NCBI GenBank assembly: GCA_031291175.1
Contig: JARLJO010000060.1
Location: 62,001 to 126,000, forward strand
Direction of reading: 5' to 3'
Source: Gammaproteobacteria bacterium
GTDB lineage: Bacteria; Pseudomonadota; Gammaproteobacteria; DSM-16500
Length of the DNA: 64,000 nt
In this document: one piece after another, positions 9,274 through 17,513 of the stretch
Position numbering within the stretch: position 1 is the stretch's first letter
Layout of the letters: every line of letters begins with the position of its first letter
Position numbers and translations under genes: made by a program
The notes under the pieces: generated by a model
Told to the model about the DNA's origin: nothing
Seen by the model: only the letters and a program-made list of their open reading frames with translations
Database searches by the model: none

Positions 9274-9567
9274 TCACCCCTTAAACTGATCAGATTTTTT
9301 TTTCAAAAAGTCGTTTTCAACTTTTAGTCGCCCAATTTGTTAATAAAGCTCAGCAAGCTGCGACTCATAATCAACCTGAAGCGCCTTGGTCTTATTGGTG
9401 AATAATTCGGGTAATGAGTCTAGCGCTTGACGTTTCCACTGGCTTACTTGAGTCGTGTGAACATCGTATTGTGCGGTGATTTCTGCGGCTGTTAAGTTAC
9501 CCTTGATGGCTTCCAGGGCAATTCGTGCTTTTTCTGCTGGACTATAGCTTTTACGTTTAACGCTCAT
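9274..9567 (-). pseudogene. IS3-family orfA (HTH), internal stop
   Basis: OrfA starts MSVKRKSYSPAEKARIALEA, a helix-turn-helix of the HTH_Tnp_1 type with VHTTQVSQWKRQ. A TAA at 9340-9342 ends it after AELY, but the same frame continues with QIGRLKVENDFLKKKSDQFK to a TGA at 9274, exactly the leucine-zipper tail expected of this family. The TAA is probably a CAA-to-TAA change. The nine-A run within this tail is the likely programmed frameshift site towards OrfB. Confidence 0.82.
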
Positions 9568-9656
9568 CTCGCCTCCAATTTTCAGCGAGAACTATATCTT
9601 AATTTCCTCCAAAAGTGGTCTGAATTTCCCCCACCACTTCATCGGTTGATGCTCAG

Positions 9657-10400
9657 ATGGAAAGTCTGAATAAAAGCTTAGAACAAATGCGTTTAGGTGA
9701 AGAAAAATCTAATGAACAGGATGCAAGCACCCAAGCGATAAATGTATTACATGCTAAATTTGAATCTGCTAATAAGACTTTAAAGATAATTAATCGTAAT
9801 ATTGCGGCTATATCCTCTAATTTAAAAACTAAGTCAAAAGAATACGATGATGTGAATTTAGCAGCTGGTCATTTATCCAGTACCGTTAAATCAGCAAGAG
9901 AACTCGCAGCTTCTTATTCACCTTCAGCGCTGATGCTCGATGCAAAACAAAGCTTACTGGTTTCCGGTTTTCAAGCATTAACCGCGGATATGAATAAGTT
10001 AAAGTTAATTAGTTCGGACTCTACAAAAGAGTATATATTACAACTAACTAAGTTGACTGAAGAAATTAAAGATTTTATTGAAAAGAATACAGCTGTTTTA
10101 AGCAAAAATAAGCTACTGAATTTAAGCAATGAAAGCGTGGTCAATTTGATGGCAATGATTGCTTCAGTTAATCAACAATTAATAACTATAACTAAACTAC
10201 AAGATGATCTAAAGGTTAAACGCGAACCTATTAAGTTATTGTTTTCTCAATGTAAAGCCACTGTTACGGCTGCTATTAAATTACTGGATCAAGCAAAGCC
10301 TAAAGTACCAGCGCCTAATCTATTGTCAGGCAATCAGAACAATGTGCCCATAAGTAACGGACAAGTCATGCAACCCGCAATATCTCATTTAGTAAAGTAA
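9657..10400 (+). CDS. Coiled-coil protein, probably 5'-truncated by the IS
   Basis: The 247-residue product is almost wholly helical and polar (coiled-coil prone throughout), ending AKPKVPAPNLLSGNQNN and a flexible tail. The ATG has no ribosome site, and the frame is open upstream (TCG GTT GAT GCT CAG) right to the IS end at 9641. I infer that this is the 3' portion of a larger gene cut by the insertion. No domain is recognised. A decayed copy of its C-terminal end follows at 10478. Confidence 0.6.
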   Translation: MESLNKSLEQMRLGEEKSNEQDASTQAINVLHAKFESANKTLKIINRNIAAISSNLKTKSKEYDDVNLAAGHLSSTVKSARELAASYSPSALMLDAKQSLLVSGFQALTADMNKLKLISSDSTKEYILQLTKLTEEIKDFIEKNTAVLSKNKLLNLSNESVVNLMAMIASVNQQLITITKLQDDLKVKREPIKLLFSQCKATVTAAIKLLDQAKPKVPAPNLLSGNQNNVPISNGQVMQPAISHLVK

Positions 10401-10477
10401 AATTGAAAATCTCAACTTGAACTGACAGTAAATTCATAACATCAAAATGGGTGACTGTCAGATCAAGTCGGTGTAAG

Positions 10478-10623
10478 GATTTGACTAAAGCTGCTCTGAC
10501 AGTGATTGAGCAAGCTAAACCAAAAAATCAAGCTTCCAATTTATTACAACCAGTTATCAAAAAGTTGTTGCAAATAATCCTGGTGCTAGTGTACCAGCAC
10601 AACAGGCAGGCTTGGCCAGATAA
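10478..10623 (+). pseudogene. Degenerate duplicate of the upstream gene's 3' end
   Basis: KDLTKAALTVIEQAKPKNQA parallels the upstream gene's TAAIKLLDQAKPKVPA, including the shared EQ/DQ-AKPK core and the NLL that follows. After SNLLQ the sensible reading shifts frame to YQKVVANNPGASVPAQQAGL and stops at 10621-10623. It appears to be a frameshifted relic of a tandem paralogue. The longer open frame to 10762 is not supported. Confidence 0.6.
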
Positions 10624-10790
10624 ACTTACCCGCATTGATAAGAATGTCCTTCGAGGGCGTTTTTATCAAAATCTTCATTCTTCTATTGTAATAAACCTAT
10701 GCAATTTGGAAAAATATTTCCACTACCCTTTTAAAATGAGTGATGGAATTTATGAATATTAAAATCCACTGACTTGTGATGAATCCAGCG

Positions 10791-11996
10791 CTACCCATTA
10801 TCCAACCTTGCTACACTATGAACTTTATTAGACTGATAAACACCAAGCAAAGCCGCACTTAAAAGCCCAAGCAATCCACACAGAGTCAGCAAGGCAGAAG
10901 CAGAAAAACCAAAACCCAACGCAAATCCCAACACCATCGTACTGGCAAAAGAAGAAAAACGCCCCGCCATTTATGCCCAACCCACATATTCAATATAACC
11001 TGGCCCACGTAATTTGGTAGTAACGACCTTTTGCATACCAGAAAGTGTCAACGAATAAGTTAAACCGATAATAAAGCATACCGTAAGACGCCATAATTCT
11101 TGATGACACAATGCAGCAAAAATAACGGCAACAGCACATACCGCCATATTAAGTGCTATTTGCGATATCTTACTAATAGGAATAATATCTTCCCCAAAAA
11201 CTAACACGATAATTTGAACCATTAAAAAAGCGAAATAGAGCATGGTAATTTCATTCATAAACAAATCGCCATGGGGCTTCAGTTCTTTCAACAGAATGAA
11301 ACTAACACCCGCGAATGCCAAGTTACCCACTATTTGATAAATAAATCCCCAGCGCATATAGGGATTATTCATTAGCGCATTAAATCCTAACGGCTTGTTG
11401 GGAACTGCTATTTTATTATCGTTATCATTAAAAAAGACATTTTTTAAAAATAAAATGCTCAACAAACAGATCGCTATTGAAATGATAAAAATTGTCAGAC
11501 TTGCATGCGCCGTTTCAATCATTATCAACGCCAAAGCTGGAGCAATAGAAACGCTGGCTCGAATTAAGATATTTTGCGCTGTGGCACTTTGACTTAAATC
11601 ACTATAAAAATATTTTTTCAACCCAAAAATAAATTCAGCGCTAACAAATGAATCAAACAATAATAAAATTTTAAAAAGCACATAGGGAATGAAAATATCA
11701 ATTGCAACTTTATCTATAGGAATCTTAGCCACCGAAATAAACCATAAAATAATAAGCGACAATCGTAACACCGCACTTACTTTACCTCTGGCAGCAGATG
11801 GAATCGACAAAGCTAATCGAGACATGAATACCGAGAAGATCACCTTAAACAATGCATCGACTGACATTAAAAAAGCGGCTATAGCAGGAAATCCCGCCAT
11901 GAGAAATGCTATCACGAAAACATGTGTTAACACTGTATCCAGCGAGAAATGCCAGTAAAGAGCAAAAGGTGAAATTAGCTTTTTCAGGTTGTTCAT
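10791..11996 (-). pseudogene. MFS-type transporter with an in-frame stop
   Basis: The first 341 residues are about ten hydrophobic helices of an MFS-like carrier with GLKKYFYSDLSQSATAQNIL in the central loop, and end GYIEYVGWA at a TAA (10971-10973). Past the stop the same frame continues directly with MAGRFSSFASTMVLGFALGF and a second membrane helix to a TAG at 10791. That gives 401 codons and about 12 helices, the normal size for the superfamily. The stop is therefore probably a recent nonsense change removing the last two helices. AAGGG precedes the ATG. The substrate cannot be told. Confidence 0.72.
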
Positions 11997-12182
11997 TTTT
12001 TCCCTTAAAAAGTAGAAAAATTAGTATACTTGTCTTAGTTTCGGGTTATCTTGGTCAAGGCATCACAAGAAAATAACATCATTGCATACCGCTCAGGCAA
12101 TAGCTCAAAGACCCTGTTTTGACAATCAGGCTGCGCATAGCTATGATCCGGCATTTGAGCATTTAAAGTAAAGAGTTTTGAG

Positions 12183-13076
12183 ATGACGATTGATACACCC
12201 ATAAAATATGATGCTCCTACCACGATTCAAAATGAATGGCGACATGCGAATGATCAATCAATATCTGATATAAAAAGAGGCATTTTTATTGATAGGCTAT
12301 CTTTATCAAATGATAAACAAACCATCAGTAAATTTTTGAAAATGTATGATGAGACAAAAATCCCTGAATTAAAATCAAAATTTATCACGGCAACTCAAAC
12401 TTATTATCAAGCTCATAAAGACGCTGTGAACCAGAGCAATGATAAAGAACTTTTAAGAGATTTTTATTCCAAGCTATTGCAGGAGCCCTTATCACCTACT
12501 GACATACCCGATGTGATTAGAGGTTACATGGAGTATCACACGGCTACCGAGGTTATGAGCAATATCAAGCAAATTGATTTCCAGCTTACCAAAGTGGAGG
12601 GGAAAGAACTATTAAGCCTAAATTTAAGTATGGCGGGCAAATCCATAGAACTGGAAAAGATCTATATTCCTAAAATTATTTCTCAGCTTTCTAAAGATAA
12701 TAATGTTATGGAAGATTCTATGTTTTTTTATTTGATGAATGGTGCATATCACTATCTTAAAGATCCTGGATCATTATCTATTATTAAATCGTACTTAGAT
12801 CACGTTTCAGGAAAATATTCTGTGGGAGACTTTGATAAAAATGATGCTTCTTATTTTATTGCTAGAAAACATTATGAAGCAATAGTTCAGGCGGTAGCTC
12901 TGGATCCCGCGGACAAGCCGCGGGACGTAGGTGGTACGAGCAGAGTTAGCGGTACTGGCAGAGTTAGTGGTACGGGCAGGGTTAGTGGTACGGGCGGAGT
13001 TAGTGATACGGGTGGGGTTAGCGGTACGGGCGGAGTTAGTGGTACGGGTGGGGTTAGTTGGTACGGGTGGAGTTAG
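12183..13076 (+). CDS. Orphan protein ending in GTGGVS hexapeptide repeats
   Basis: Residues 1-240 are a helical, charged, soluble region of no recognised family. Near residue 240 the frame runs through a dispersed palindrome (encoding LDPADKPRDV), then into tandem copies of a Gly-Thr-Gly-Gly-Val-Ser-like hexapeptide from residue 251. Two single-T insertions in the repeat DNA (13059, 13096) push the frame out and a stop follows at 13074. Without them the frame would run to a TAA at 13208-13210; the distance from the ATG to that stop is a multiple of three plus two. The intact form would be about 341 residues. No signal peptide is present. Confidence 0.62.
   Translation: MTIDTPIKYDAPTTIQNEWRHANDQSISDIKRGIFIDRLSLSNDKQTISKFLKMYDETKIPELKSKFITATQTYYQAHKDAVNQSNDKELLRDFYSKLLQEPLSPTDIPDVIRGYMEYHTATEVMSNIKQIDFQLTKVEGKELLSLNLSMAGKSIELEKIYIPKIISQLSKDNNVMEDSMFFYLMNGAYHYLKDPGSLSIIKSYLDHVSGKYSVGDFDKNDASYFIARKHYEAIVQAVALDPADKPRDVGGTSRVSGTGRVSGTGRVSGTGGVSDTGGVSGTGGVSGTGGVSWYGWS
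12899..12931. repeat. Dispersed palindrome family A, copy inside a gene
   Basis: Reads TGGATCCCGCGGACAAGCCG then CGGGACGTAGG, matching the 4065 copy at most positions with compensating stem changes (CCCGCGG/CCGCGGG). It lies in frame within the orphan gene, adding about eleven residues. This resembles palindromic elements known to insert into reading frames in Rickettsia. Confidence 0.75.
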
Positions 13077-13186
13077 TGGTACGGCCGGGGTTAGTTGGTA
13101 CGGGTGGAGTTAGTGGTACGGGCGGGGTTAGTGATGCGGGCAGGGTTAGTGTTGCGCGCGAGGTCGGTGGGGCGAGTGGGATAGGC
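12933..13186 (+). repeat. 18-bp tandem repeat array with a 37-bp tandem duplication
   Basis: About twelve clear 18-bp units of the form GGTACGGGCGGGGTTAGT plus two decayed ones. Units 1-7 (12933-13058) are perfectly phased. Then a 37-bp block (an 18-bp pair with one extra T) occurs twice in tandem at 13059-13095 and 13096-13132. Since 37 is not a multiple of three, the copy number of this block sets the reading frame downstream. Confidence 0.88.
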
Positions 13187-13305
13187 GACATGGATGGGCA
13201 TAAGCGCTAACGTGAACTAGTATCAATTTAATCTGAGATTTTTTCTTTTGATGATTTTCCGCTCGCAAAGCAAGCACATTCCGATCACTAACTCATTAAC
13301 TGATA

Positions 13306-13332
13306 TTAAAAAGCAGCTACCGGACAAGCTGC
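13306..13332 (-). terminator. Intrinsic terminator of the corA-msrA unit
   Basis: On the minus strand, GCAGCT-N8-AGCTGC forms a six-pair stem directly followed by TTTTTAA, 18 bases after the msrA stop codon. Confidence 0.65.
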
Positions 13333-13349
13333 CCCAGCTTCATATTATA

Positions 13350-13934
13350 TTATTTACCCCAAACCGCTCGCTGCCGCAAATCACGACCACACCCTTCACG
13401 ATAATTTGAATACGCTTCTGGATTTTTATCCGAATAATGCTGATGATAATCTTCCGCCGGATAGAAAGTCGAAGCTGGCATTACCACTGTTGCAATATGA
13501 TTAAAGCGACCTGACCCTACTAAATCCTCCTTGCTTTTGAGTGCCATGTCTTTCTGCTTTGTGTCTTGATAAAAAATAATGGGACGGTACTCATTTCCCT
13601 TGTCACAAAATTGTCCCGCCGCATCGGTAGGATCAGTATCATGCCAATAGATTTCAAGTAATTTTTGATAAGTGATTTTTGCAGGATCATAGACAATTTG
13701 AATCGCTTCAACATGTCCCGTTTGGCCAGTTGAAACTTGCTCATAAGTTGGATGACTGACCTTACCCCCTGTATACCCTACTGTTGTCTTCATTACCCCA
13801 GGGACTTTTTCAAAATCATGCTGCATACTCCAAAAACATCCGCCAGCAAAAGTCGCCATTTCAGTTTGCGCAGCAAATCCAGGCAATGCAGCAAAGAATA
13901 GTGAAAATAAAAAAATAACCTGTATTAATTTCAT
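13350..13934 (-). CDS. msrA: Peptide methionine-S-sulfoxide reductase MsrA, exported
   Basis: Reduces methionine-S-sulfoxide in oxidised proteins. The catalytic motif GGCFW places the active Cys at residue 33, and the family blocks VGYTGG, GHVEAIQIVYDP and YHQHYSDKNP are present. The first 22 residues are a signal peptide (hydrophobic core then GFAA), so this form works in the periplasm, unlike the usual cytosolic MsrA. The 194-residue length fits. The resolving Cys may be in the C-terminal REGCGRDLR. It lies 20 bp downstream of corA on the same strand, so the two probably share a transcript ended by the hairpin at 13306. Confidence 0.95.
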   Translation of the reverse strand: MKLIQVIFLFSLFFAALPGFAAQTEMATFAGGCFWSMQHDFEKVPGVMKTTVGYTGGKVSHPTYEQVSTGQTGHVEAIQIVYDPAKITYQKLLEIYWHDTDPTDAAGQFCDKGNEYRPIIFYQDTKQKDMALKSKEDLVGSGRFNHIATVVMPASTFYPAEDYHQHYSDKNPEAYSNYREGCGRDLRQRAVWGK

Positions 13935-13954
13935 CTGTGTTCTTCCCTAAAAAA

Positions 13955-14932
13955 TTATAACCACTTACGTCGTTTAAAATAACGAAACGGTAACCAGGCA
14001 GATAACAGCATAAAGCTAATCGCCATGAGATAACCAAAATGCCACGATAACTCTGGCATCGCCTTAAAGTTCATCCCATAAATACTAGCAATCAACGTTG
14101 GCGGCAGAAAAATAACAGCAGCGACTGAAAATATTTTAATAATATTATTTTGCTCGATGTTGACCATACCCAAAGTAGCGTCCAATAAAAAATTCACCTT
14201 ACTGGAAAGAAAAGTCGCGTGATCCGATAACGAGGCAATATCTTTACTGGCTGTCATGAAACGAACTTGCATTTCAGGATCAATTTTAGAGGCCGCTGTT
14301 TGCACCATAAAAGTAATCAAGCGATTAAAGTTCATTAAACTTTCCCGTGCTTTTGTATTTAAATCACCGCTGCTGCCTAGTTGCTGCATCAAAGATTGAT
14401 AATCCACTCTTTCATCCGAATTACCAGGCGAACTGGGACGAAAAACTTGTTGTGAATATTTATCTAGCGTATGCCCAACAATTTCCAGAATATCCGCTAA
14501 ACGATCAATCGCGACTTCTAAAAATTCTATCATCAACCCCATTGGGTCATGACTCAATAAACCGTTTTTTTGTAAGATGGCGATGAACTTCTTAAATGAT
14601 TGAGGATCAATATAACGAATCGTAATTAATTGTTTATCCGTCATAATAAAAGTGACCGCATCACTTTTCTGTTCTATCGAGGTCGCTTGTGCAATCATCG
14701 TTGCCGTCATGAATAAATTGCCGTCATCTTTGTAAATCCGGCTAGAAAGTTCAATTTCTCTCATCTCTTCACTGGTTGGGACATTGAGACCGATGACATT
14801 CTCGACCAGTTGCTCTTCTTCTTTCGTTGGGGACAGTAGGTCAATCCAAGTCGCTTGATGCAAAAGCGCCTGGTTGTCCGGCGTAATCACCTCGAACTTA
14901 TTCATGTTGTGATTGAGATAAACGGTGATCAT
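13955..14932 (-). CDS. corA: CorA-family magnesium/divalent cation channel
   Basis: The 325-residue inner-membrane protein has the large cytoplasmic alpha/beta domain and long stalk helix of CorA. Two C-terminal membrane helices follow, with the signature YGMNF between them (about residue 287-291) and a basic end KRRKWL. It should form a pentameric Mg2+ (or Co2+/Ni2+) channel. AAAGGAACACTT precedes the ATG. It is first in a two-gene unit with msrA. Confidence 0.93.
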   Translation of the reverse strand: MITVYLNHNMNKFEVITPDNQALLHQATWIDLLSPTKEEEQLVENVIGLNVPTSEEMREIELSSRIYKDDGNLFMTATMIAQATSIEQKSDAVTFIMTDKQLITIRYIDPQSFKKFIAILQKNGLLSHDPMGLMIEFLEVAIDRLADILEIVGHTLDKYSQQVFRPSSPGNSDERVDYQSLMQQLGSSGDLNTKARESLMNFNRLITFMVQTAASKIDPEMQVRFMTASKDIASLSDHATFLSSKVNFLLDATLGMVNIEQNNIIKIFSVAAVIFLPPTLIASIYGMNFKAMPELSWHFGYLMAISFMLLSAWLPFRYFKRRKWL

Positions 14933-15019
14933 AAGTGTTCCTTTTTTCTTTCATGTTATCAGTAAATACATTGCCCCTATTTAATCATAAACAATCAATT
15001 AACATCATTAACAATCTAC

Positions 15020-15048
15020 TTGGAAATTAGTATGGCGAGATTTATAAT
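15020..15048 (+). promoter_or_regulatory. Sigma-70 promoter of the barrel/sedolisin pair
   Basis: TTGGAA (15020-15025), a 17-base spacer and a perfect TATAAT (15043-15048), giving a leader of about 37 bases before the ATG at 15092. Confidence 0.6.
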
Positions 15049-15091
15049 GCGCAGCTAGCTAGGAGCCTCTTCATCATTAAAAGGAATAATT

Positions 15092-15778
15092 ATGAAAAAG
15101 ATTCAACTATTAGTCGGATTCACCTCTGTTGCTTTATCTTCCATCGCACTCGCTTTACCCACGCAACCTTTTTATGTTGCCGTGAATGCCGGTATTTTCC
15201 AAGGCAGTTTTGATGCAGCTTATCGAGACCAAACCGATCTCATCCCTCAAAACATTGCACAAACCTTGCAACAACACGGCTATTCTGAAGGCCTGGCTGT
15301 TGGTTATCAAAGACCTTTTCGCAATCAATATCTTTTAGGGGCTGAGTTATCCGCTAATCTTGACTCACACAATGCCAGCTATCAAAGCGGCGCGGCTAAT
15401 ACATCATTTTCAAACAGCACCCAGATTAAAAATCATTTTGATTTGACCTTCGTCCCTGGCGTGATGCTTGGCTCTACCGTAGAAGGTTATGTTAAATTAG
15501 GTCTTTCCTATGCTTCTCTTCAAGATAACCTAACCTCACCCGTAGGTTATACACCTACCATGACCCGCTTTAACAGTAACAAAAGCGTCGTGGGTTTTGC
15601 AGGCGGCATTGGCGTGAAAAAATTCGTGACTGAACAAGTTTCTGTTTATGTCGAAGGCGATTATCACGATTATGGTTCTGTCTCATTCGCTAATTTCCAA
15701 AACTTCACTGCTAGCTATACCCATAATGCGCACATTTATTCTTATGGCATGATGCTAGGAGCTGCTTATCATTTTTAA
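15092..15778 (+). CDS. Outer-membrane beta-barrel protein (OMP_b-brl type)
   Basis: The 228-residue protein has a signal peptide (to about residue 22, ALALP), then alternating amphipathic strands typical of an eight-stranded barrel (YVEGDYHDYGSV, YSYGMMLGAAYHF) and a C-terminal Phe. AAAGGAATAATT precedes the ATG. It is 21 bp upstream of the sedolisin gene and probably co-transcribed, but a functional link is not shown. Small barrels of this type serve as adhesins or structural porins; the role here is unknown. Confidence 0.82.
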   Translation: MKKIQLLVGFTSVALSSIALALPTQPFYVAVNAGIFQGSFDAAYRDQTDLIPQNIAQTLQQHGYSEGLAVGYQRPFRNQYLLGAELSANLDSHNASYQSGAANTSFSNSTQIKNHFDLTFVPGVMLGSTVEGYVKLGLSYASLQDNLTSPVGYTPTMTRFNSNKSVVGFAGGIGVKKFVTEQVSVYVEGDYHDYGSVSFANFQNFTASYTHNAHIYSYGMMLGAAYHF

Positions 15779-15799
15779 TTCATTTAAACAGGGACGTTT

Positions 15800-17041
15800 A
15801 TGAAAAAGATTTTAACCAGCTTATTAATCACCTGCTCTCTTCCGGCTTTTGGTGCGGATGCGGTTTATCCAACATCAAAAGGGTCTTACATCATCATAGA
15901 CTCAAGCCAAAGAAAACCGGGTGATACTGGCTCTAAAATGCATACTAATATCGTCTTATTCAAACCCAATCAATTGCAAGCCAACGGCTTACCGGGCGGC
16001 GAAACCCCAGCTTCCATTGCTTGTGTTTATGGATTAACTCCGCAAGTTCCCGGTTGCCCTATTTCGGGAACGAGCATTTTACCTAACACCGGCTGGGGTG
16101 CGATTGGTATTGTTGATGCCTATGACAACCCTTACGCAGAAAGCGATTTAAATACATTCTCAGCAGCTTTTAAGTTGCCCGCTTGCACCACGGCAAACAA
16201 TTGCTTCCAAAAAGTTTATGCTGCTGGATCCGCCCCTCCTTATAGTGAAGGTTGGGCAGATGAACATGTGTTAGATATCGAATGGGCACATGCCATGGCA
16301 CCCAATGCAAAAATCATCTTGGTCGAGGCTGCCTCAGGTTCCACTGCTGATTTAATGCAAGCCGTTCAAGTCGCAGGCACTCTGGTAGCAGCGGCTGGTG
16401 GTGGCGTGGTTTCAAATAGTTGGGGTAGCCCAGAATTTGCGGGGGAAAACGCTTACGATAGTAATTTTATAAAACCGGGCGTTGTATTTGTTGCAAGCAG
16501 TGGTGATTATTCCGCACCAGCAACCTATCCTAGCAGCTCCCCGAACGTAGTGTCAGCGGGAGGCACAACGATTATTCGCGATCAAAACGGTAATTTAATT
16601 AATGAAACAGGCTGGAATACCAATCCGAATGTTCCTATTGGTAGCAAGTCAGGCGGCTCAGGCGGCCCCAGCCAATATGAACCACGGCCTGCCTATCAAA
16701 ACTGGGTGGCAAAAATGGTAGGGCCTATGCGCGGGACGCCAGATATTTCATTTGATGCTGACCCCCACAGTGGCGTGGATGTTTATTCGACGGCACATGG
16801 TGGCTGGCTTATCGATGGCGGCACTAGCGTTTCCGCACCTTCGTTAGCGGGGATTATTAATTCAGCCAATTCACGCGCGAAGTCTACTAATGAGGAACTC
16901 AATCTCATCTATAAGAATGCTGTAAAAAATTATCATTCTTATTGGCATGATATTTTATCCGGTAATAATGGCTTTCCTGCATTATCAGGTTATGACTTTG
17001 TTACAGGCTTAGGAAGTCCACTGAGCTATGCTGGTAAATAG
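15800..17041 (+). CDS. Secreted sedolisin (S53) peptidase without propeptide
   Basis: A serine-carboxyl endopeptidase exported by a signal peptide (residues 1-18). The catalytic set is complete: Glu155 and Asp159 (DEHVLDIEWAHAMAP), Asp236 (ASSGDYSAPA) and Ser343 (GGTSVSAPSLAG). The calcium-site tail is visible as DILSGNNGFP and FVTGLGSPLS. Most sedolisins carry a 150-200 residue pro-domain before the catalytic domain; here the catalytic fold begins near residue 70 and only a short linker precedes it, so folding and activation must differ. These enzymes usually act at low pH, which would suit an acidic compartment (inference). Confidence 0.9.
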   Translation: MKKILTSLLITCSLPAFGADAVYPTSKGSYIIIDSSQRKPGDTGSKMHTNIVLFKPNQLQANGLPGGETPASIACVYGLTPQVPGCPISGTSILPNTGWGAIGIVDAYDNPYAESDLNTFSAAFKLPACTTANNCFQKVYAAGSAPPYSEGWADEHVLDIEWAHAMAPNAKIILVEAASGSTADLMQAVQVAGTLVAAAGGGVVSNSWGSPEFAGENAYDSNFIKPGVVFVASSGDYSAPATYPSSSPNVVSAGGTTIIRDQNGNLINETGWNTNPNVPIGSKSGGSGGPSQYEPRPAYQNWVAKMVGPMRGTPDISFDADPHSGVDVYSTAHGGWLIDGGTSVSAPSLAGIINSANSRAKSTNEELNLIYKNAVKNYHSYWHDILSGNNGFPALSGYDFVTGLGSPLSYAGK

Positions 17042-17076
17042 ATTGCGAGCAAAATCTAAATTGACTGGGGTTCTGT

Positions 17077-17152
17077 CAGGGTAGGTTTACTTTTTTCGTG
17101 CTCATAAATTCCGCGCGTAAAAAGCAAACCTACCCTGCCACCCCGTTTTTTT
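17077..17152 (+). terminator. Terminator-shaped repeat, copy 2, after the sedolisin gene
   Basis: Arms CAGGGTAGGTTTACTTTTTT (17077-17096) and its near-perfect reverse complement (17118-17137), then CCACCCCG and a seven-T run. Same arms and tail as 4175-4252. Its position 36 bases after the sedolisin stop makes it a plausible terminator here. Confidence 0.7.
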
Positions 17153-17216
17153 GATTCACTTCAACTTCGTTGAAGCGAAAAGAACATATCTACATTAGCT
17201 CATTGCGCGAAGATCA

Positions 17217-17273
17217 GTAGCACGGACTAAGACCCCCACGCTTTTTGTGGGGGTCGTGTCCGCGAACCCCCGC
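17217..17273. repeat. Dispersed hairpin family B, copy 1
   Basis: GTAGCACGGACTAAGACCCC through CGCGAACCCCC: an inner stem GACCCCCAC/GTGGGGGTC around GCTTTTT, flanked by an outer CGGAC/GTCCG pair. Copies at 27281-27333, 27450-27500 (inverted) and 51942-51998. The rest of the 17042-17513 gap shows no gene. Confidence 0.88.
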
Positions 17274-17513
17274 CAAATCACACACATTCACTCGATACAT
17301 ACAAATCAAAAATCCCCGCCATAATCATTAAAGCCCACCGGCGTCACACTTTTGCCGCGCAAATATAAGGTAGTGTTGGGTTTTGTACTAAAAATAGAGG
17401 CTTCAAGAAATAGTTTCCCGCCTTCGCGAAAATAACTTAAGTTTATGTAGATTTACCGGACATTAGTGCGCGCATAAGGAAAAAGGCAGGGCTTTTAAAC
17501 TCCATGTCAGCAT

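Larger units (their letters stand above)
8296..9641 (-). mobile_element. IS3-family insertion sequence, inactivated
   Basis: A 1.35-kb element with imperfect terminal inverted repeats: TGAAGCGGGGGAATTTTTTA at 8296 on the plus strand, and TGAAGTGGTGGGGGAAATTC read on the minus strand from 9641. Both ends continue with AGACCA and a later AAATTAAGATATA. It carries orfA and orfB on the minus strand. I see no target-site duplication directly outside the ends. Both reading frames are broken, so this is a dead copy. Confidence 0.88.

Noticed and set aside
12035-12223. Minus-strand open frame between the MFS gene and the repeat protein
   Set aside because: Overlaps the start of the plus-strand gene, has no ribosome site and no recognisable content.
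12933-13186. Regular repeats that could suggest a CRISPR array
   Set aside because: Units are contiguous 18-mers without spacers and are translated as a hexapeptide; no cas genes nearby.
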